This document shows positions 60,054 to 64,000 of a stretch of 64,000 bases of DNA, piece by piece. The notes under the pieces are model-generated. The model was not told the DNA's origin. It made no database searches and saw only the letters and a program-made list of their open reading frames with translations. Origin of the DNA: Rhodocollybia butyracea (Eukaryota > Basidiomycota > Agaricomycetes > Agaricales > Omphalotaceae). Position 1 is the stretch's first letter. Each line of letters begins with the position of its first letter. The translations under genes and the position numbers were made by a program. Location of the stretch: positions 329,474 to 393,473 of the forward strand of contig JADNRY010000030.1 of assembly GCA_015501585.1 (NCBI GenBank). The letters run 5' to 3'.

Positions 60054-61480
60054 TCAGCTTCCTCCTCGAGCAAACCACGATTTTTGTTGTCCACACGTTG
60101 TATTAACACAACCGGGGCATCGGAGTCCCAATTGGACACTTGTGGGTCCACTCCCCGATGACAAACCACGTAAATGTTCGGCTGCAATGTCGGCCAAAGC
60201 ACGAATGAAAACAGGAGATTCGTTCAACGATTCCGAACGGTGGATTTCGATCCCAAGCTGGATGTAAAAAAAAAGAGTTAAGAATATATGGAAGAGAGGA
60301 ACGAATAAAAGTATTATTTACCTCGCGCGCCTCCTTCATATATTCTAAATCAAGCTCATACAACGTCTCGAATATGATCGCTCGTAAAAGCAATAGGAAC
60401 CAGCACGACTTGCTTTCGGCCCAGGCGAGCCAAGCCTTTCAGAGACTCACTAGTTTGTGGACCCATCCACCTCGACGGGACCGACTTTTGATTGCCACAC
60501 CAGACGATAAGGGTTCGATTGTCCAAGGCGCTGCATGACTGCCGATACTGACGCCGAAACCTCGAGACATAAGGGTCCCGCGGTTAACCACGGACAAAGG
60601 AAGAGAATGAGCTGAGAATAGAACGACGGTTTCGGAACGTGTTGATGCAGGAAACTTGGCGAGAGCGGATTCGATATTCTGAGCAACAGCCTGGCACAAA
60701 AAAGAAATCAGTTCAATCAAGTGACGTGAGGTTCTTTCATTTTCATTACTTCTATGAACCCTGGATGCGTTCCCCATCTATCTATCACGCTCCAGGATAT
60801 ATCCTGTCCAAATTCACCTGCCTTTCCGCGTCGAAAAATCTCATTGAGACTACTACCAGTTGTGCTGCAGCTGTATTGTGGGTATTGAGTGAAAGCTACG
60901 GCACGGGTCACACCGTCGGCTTTCATTTCGCGTGCCGTCTGTTCTGTTAGCGGGACGTGCATAACGGAACGCAACATAAGATTTTATGCGGGGCAGTGTC
61001 CGGATGGAGTTCGTCTAGCAATTTCGCCATTCCATGTCCTTGCTTTTCGGAGTATTTTAAAATCGGAGAACCACCTCCGATGGCTGCGTATTTGTTTCTC
61101 AATCATGGGCGTTCGTCTTCGCGCGATATATGGAGCCAGAATCGATTGGAAAGGCAAAGGGAATCAGATCATTGTCGGAGAAGAGATTTTTTCAGAAAAT
61201 CATGCGTTTCTTCAACCTAAGATATAGATATAGAACGGAGGACATAAAGGAATACCGGACACGCACAGTTGACGGGCCGCCCATGTTCAACATTACAATG
61301 GCTTGATTTCATTTCAGAATATCTTTGGCACGAGACAGAAGGATGCGAACCTGTTGGACTAAGACGCGTCAGCTTGTATCACGAGAAAGGAATGACTATG
61401 GTACCTTTTGCCAGCTGGCGGACTTTGTGAAGCGAACTCATCATAGAACGTAGCATATACGTGCATCTTGAGGGCTTCAT
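60054..61480 (-). CDS. HEM15: ferrochelatase Hem15, heavily frameshifted in this sequence
   Basis: Inserts iron into protoporphyrin IX at the mitochondrial inner membrane. Recognisable in pieces: leader with ATG 61478-61480, [110 protein letters not shown], and the C-terminal exon (60257-60054) [11 protein letters not shown] ... [11 protein letters not shown] with Fe-S cysteines. Exon 60690-60322 has about two 1-nt losses (near NRGDPYVSEV) and two 1-nt gains (before WMGPQT and TLYELD). The N-terminal exon has about five 1-nt gains in A, T or C runs. Order and splice sites are otherwise normal. Either sequence error or a dead copy; I favour error. Confidence 0.82.
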
Positions 61481-61620
61481 GGTGTAGAGAAGTCGAAGGA
61501 ACTGCTGTGTCGTTACGATTCATCAACGTCGCGACGTAAGATTGTCGACGCGGGCCGATTGCGATATCCGTAGTAGCCGAAGTTCACAGCCAATCACAGC
61601 GAGAGAATAAGTCAAAAGCT

Positions 61621-62166
61621 TCAAGCTTGTACAAAATTAACAATTACAGTAACTATTACTTGGAAGAAGCTACTTATTACTACAAGTGAATTTTGGGGAG
61701 TACACTGGTAACACTGACTTGACCAGAGAGTAAAATCGAGAGAATATGGGCGTGGATCTAACAGCCTGGAACGCTGTAAAACGCGAGTATGCTGGTGGAG
61801 GAGTTTCTGGTAGTTCTCCAGCAGAAGGATTTGTTCCATCAACATTAACGATCGCAGCTTCAATATTAGGGGGGAAAAGTTGATCGGAGAAATCATGATA
61901 CTGGTGTGCGTAGGTCGAGCGATAGTTGAATATCTTGGGACCTCTCTGCGGACCACAGAATTAAACCTTGGGGGATGGGGAGCCACCGATCGTGGATTTG
62001 ATGAATGGATATTGACTTGGCTATGGGAAGAATGACGACCGTGAGGATTAGAACGAGAGTGTCGATTGCCTGAGCGACTTCCTGGACGACGTGGCCAGGA
62101 TATCTCGTAGGTATGGAGTTCCGGTCGAGGTTGTAGTAGCTCAATTACGCTTGGGATCGCAAGCAT
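61621..62166 (-). CDS. unidentified gene, frame probably broken
   Basis: A minus-strand frame opens at ATG 62164-62166 (MLAIPSVIELLQPRPE) and runs about 180 codons. Partway along, the codon character is better in another frame, where 61920-61690 reads as acidic/Pro-rich sequence containing IEAAIVNVDGTNPSAGELPE and TPPPAYSRF, which looks like real fungal coding sequence. A third frame holds a hydrophobic stretch TLVLILTVVILPI. Together these suggest one small, possibly membrane-anchored protein interrupted by 1-nt indels like its neighbours. Family not recognised. Confidence 0.35.
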   Translation of the reverse strand: MLAIPSVIELLQPRPELHTYEISWPRRPGSRSGNRHSRSNPHGRHSSHSQVNIHSSNPRSVAPHPPRFNSVVRREVPRYSTIARPTHTSIMISPINFSPLILKLRSLMLMEQILLLENYQKLLHQHTRVLQRSRLLDPRPYSLDFTLWSSQCYQCTPQNSLVVISSFFQVIVTVIVNFVQA

Positions 62167-62217
62167 GTTCTCGTTCGAGAACGAGAAGCTCGCGCGCCAG
62201 CCAGAGTCTGAGAACAC

Positions 62218-62957
62218 AAGGCAGGTCGGTTTACATCGATAATCTTGAAAGACAACACGACAAACCTGCTCATCGACATCCTTGATCCAGACGAAAGAAA
62301 AAAGTGTTTTAGATTTGTGGACAAGCTGACTGAAGCATTGAGCTTTCTTGGTCGATTCTCCAGTGCTCTAGATCACAGATAAGGAGATGTTTGGATCTTC
62401 AGCCTAGCCATCAACCTACATGATTTTCAGAGGAATCAAAGCTGCGAATTTGAGAAGACCTCCTGGAAAGCCGAAAGGGCATGGATGAAAGGACGAAGAG
62501 AAGATTCTGAGGCTGGCAGAACAGAATTTGAAACGCGATCGGGTCATTATACCCCGATGTCTTGAACGCATACAAGCTATACCGGGACTTGCACATCAAC
62601 AGTACTAACCCCTTATTGACTCTGAGCTTTCGCTGGTCTCCATTAGGGGTTTGTTTCTACCTCCGAAAAAGTATGTCACAGAAGTTAGAACATCATATGA
62701 CTACAATCTGAGGTAGAAAGGAAAGAAAAACCGACGCGGTCCCATTTGGGAGCAGTCGGGGCCCGTACTACACTACGTTGGGGAAAAGTAGTGTCTTCTA
62801 TCTTCAAGTGGAAATTGAGTGGAAGGTGCGGGCACCGGCTTTCACCGGCCCGGGACTTAGATTACTGAAAGCTAAGCGCTGATTGGCGGGGCTCCGCAAC
62901 GCTTCCGAATATTCCGAATTTACGCGACTCCGAGCTTTCGTCTCTACTACCTCCACC
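62218..62957. other. region upstream of SDHB with unresolved coding fragments
   Basis: Plus-strand frame from about 62234 to 62382 encodes LKDNTTNLLIDILDPDERKK and continues with CFRFVDKLTEAL, which looks protein-coding, and a further stretch at 62435-62530 is also possibly coding. No start, splice pattern or family could be fixed; indels may scramble it. The last 120 bp are presumably the SDHB promoter. Confidence 0.3.
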
Positions 62958-64000
62958 ATGTCTGTCCTCAGCCTGGCTACTCGCCGACTCGCCAAAGCAT
63001 CCATTACAAATACTCGCTTATTCTCCTCTAGCTCCATTAAGCTCCAGGCTGAGCCTCTGCAAAAACCTGTCCTGAACAAGGAATTCAAGATTTACCGCTG
63101 GGCAAGTTGACTCCCGTACTCTTTGCAAAGACCAAAGCTCATATATCGGCGCGCAGAATCCTGATGAACCATCCAAGAAACCAACCTTGCAGTCTTATAC
63201 CATTGATCTTAACCAAACAGGGCCTATGGTACGTTGTAGTCCACGTTCATGTGACATCGAGCTGAAACAACATTTTTTCTGAAGATTCTCGATGCTCTCA
63301 TTAAGATAAAGAATGAGATTGACCCTACTCTTACTTTCCGTCGCTCCTGCAGAGAGGGAATTTGCGGGTCCTGCGCCATGAACATCGACGGGCAAAATAC
63401 ATGGCTTGTCTCTGCCGTATAGACAGAAATGCTTCAAAAGACTCGAAGATCTACCCTCTACCTACAGTGCGTCTCTCTAGCAAGCCCAGCAAACAAAGCT
63501 AATCAATGATGTATCACAGTGTACATCGTCAAGGACTTGGTTCCTGATCTTACTCTTTTCTATAAGCAGTACAAGTCTATCCAGCCTTACCTCCAGAACG
63601 ACAACCCACCAGAGAAGGGTAAACTATAATCTGTTTTTGTCTGCATTAGCTAATTACTGGCTGCAGGCGAATTCCTCCAGTCGCAGGAGGACCGTCGTAA
63701 ACTCGATGGACTGTACGAATGTATCCTCTGCGCATGTTGCTCAACGTCCTGCCCTTCATACTGGTGGAACCAAGACGAATATCTTGGTCCGGCTACCTTG
63801 ATGCAGGCTTACCGGTGGATTGCTGACTCTCGAGTGCGTAACGAAATTGCAAGCGCTAACACATTTGACATTGATTATTTTCAATATTCAGGACAGCAAT
63901 GCTGCCAAACGCAAGGAGCTTTTGCAGAACGAGATGAGCATGTACCGATGCCAACCATCTTCAACTGCAAGTTGAATTCCTGCATTTTCGAAGCTTGAGT
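62958..64000 (+). CDS. SDH2: succinate dehydrogenase iron-sulfur subunit (SDHB), 3' truncated and frameshifted
   Basis: Complex II subunit with three Fe-S clusters. Exons: 62958-63101, 63157-63228, 63285-63466, 63520-63618, 63667-63833, 63892 onward past the window end. Mitochondrial leader [15 protein letters not shown]; 2Fe-2S site [17 protein letters not shown]; 4Fe-4S site [16 protein letters not shown]. Three sites lose one base relative to the family: after GQNT (expected [10 protein letters not shown]), near IYPLPH at the end of exon 3 (182 nt where 184 are needed), and in exon 6 at RCHTIFNC. The reading frame is otherwise perfect across splice sites. Exon 1 ends with a GC donor. The gene product should be functional, so the losses are probably errors. 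Confidence 0.9.
63102..63156 (+). other. GC-AG intron in SDHB
   Basis: Donor CTGG|GCAAGT, acceptor GCGCAG|AATCC; joins FKIYRW to NPDEPSKKP, the invariant SDHB junction. Confidence 0.75.

Noticed and set aside
62091..62285. Plus-strand 64-codon frame with Arg/Ser-rich start
   Set aside because: It overlaps the better-supported minus-strand frame and does not connect to the downstream coding-like stretch.

Overview
This window is nuclear DNA from a filamentous basidiomycete, probably Agaricomycotina. Almost every gene is split by many introns of about 45-60 bp (GT...AG with a few GC...AG) and several micro-exons. The proteins are typical fungal families: a HET-C-type protein, Nar1, Tlg2, a TOM1-type HECT ligase, Erg8 and a GPI-anchored PL14-like lyase. 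There is no operon structure, no bacterial signal, no CRISPR and no recognisable intact transposon. Exon maps were built by hand by joining reading frames across consensus splice sites. Where the summed exon lengths give an unbroken frame I treat the model as reliable.

Layout. 1-2.2 kb: 3' part of a TBC Rab-GAP (+). 2.8-4.7 kb: mitochondrial GatB/Pet112 (+). 4.7-7.1 kb: ADCK/ABC1 atypical kinase (-). 7.2-7.8 kb: PC4/Sub1 (-). 8.0-20.1 kb: a 22-exon, about 3,666-residue TOM1/HUWE1 HECT E3 ligase (+). 20.3-21.8 kb: quinone oxidoreductase (+). 22.0-25.6 kb: HET-C (+). 25.6-29.0 kb: gene-poor, with a 74-bp tandem duplication. 29.0-32.0 kb: acyl-CoA synthetase with 21 exons (-). 33.1-34.5 kb: RPB3 with a Gly-Trp tail (+). 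34.7-37.7 kb: EF-hand MscS channel (-). 38.0-38.5 kb: small polytopic membrane protein (+). 38.5-41.5 kb: no gene seen. 41.5-43.3 kb: Tlg2/syntaxin-16 (-). 43.6-43.9 kb: tiny Cys-rich protein (+). 44.2-46.2 kb: Nar1 (-). 46.5-52.2 kb: a 19-exon gene whose exons are a tandemly amplified cassette array (-). 53.0-53.6 kb: single-pass PY-motif protein (-). 54.4-55.7 kb: PL14-like lyase (-). 55.9-58.0 kb: vacuolar-type amino-acid transporter (+). 58.1-59.9 kb: Erg8 (-). 60.1-61.5 kb: ferrochelatase (-). 61.6-62.2 kb: unknown gene (-). 63.0-64.0 kb: SDHB, cut by the window end (+).

The most unusual locus is the 46.5-52.2 kb gene. Fourteen successive small exons all have phase-1 introns that interrupt the Tyr codon of a repeated Tyr-Pro motif, and seven of them lie in a tandem genomic repeat of about 361 bp. 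Any exon can be skipped or gained without changing frame, so the locus looks like a modular, length-variable protein generator. A second item is the Gly-Trp tail on the Pol II subunit RPB3, which resembles Argonaute-hook sequences.

A caution applies to the right end. From about 58.6 kb onward three unrelated housekeeping genes (ERG8, HEM15, SDHB) carry repeated 1-nt indels, many in homopolymers, while the genes between 0 and 58 kb are clean apart from one suspicious site in HET-C. This looks more like sequence error than gene death.
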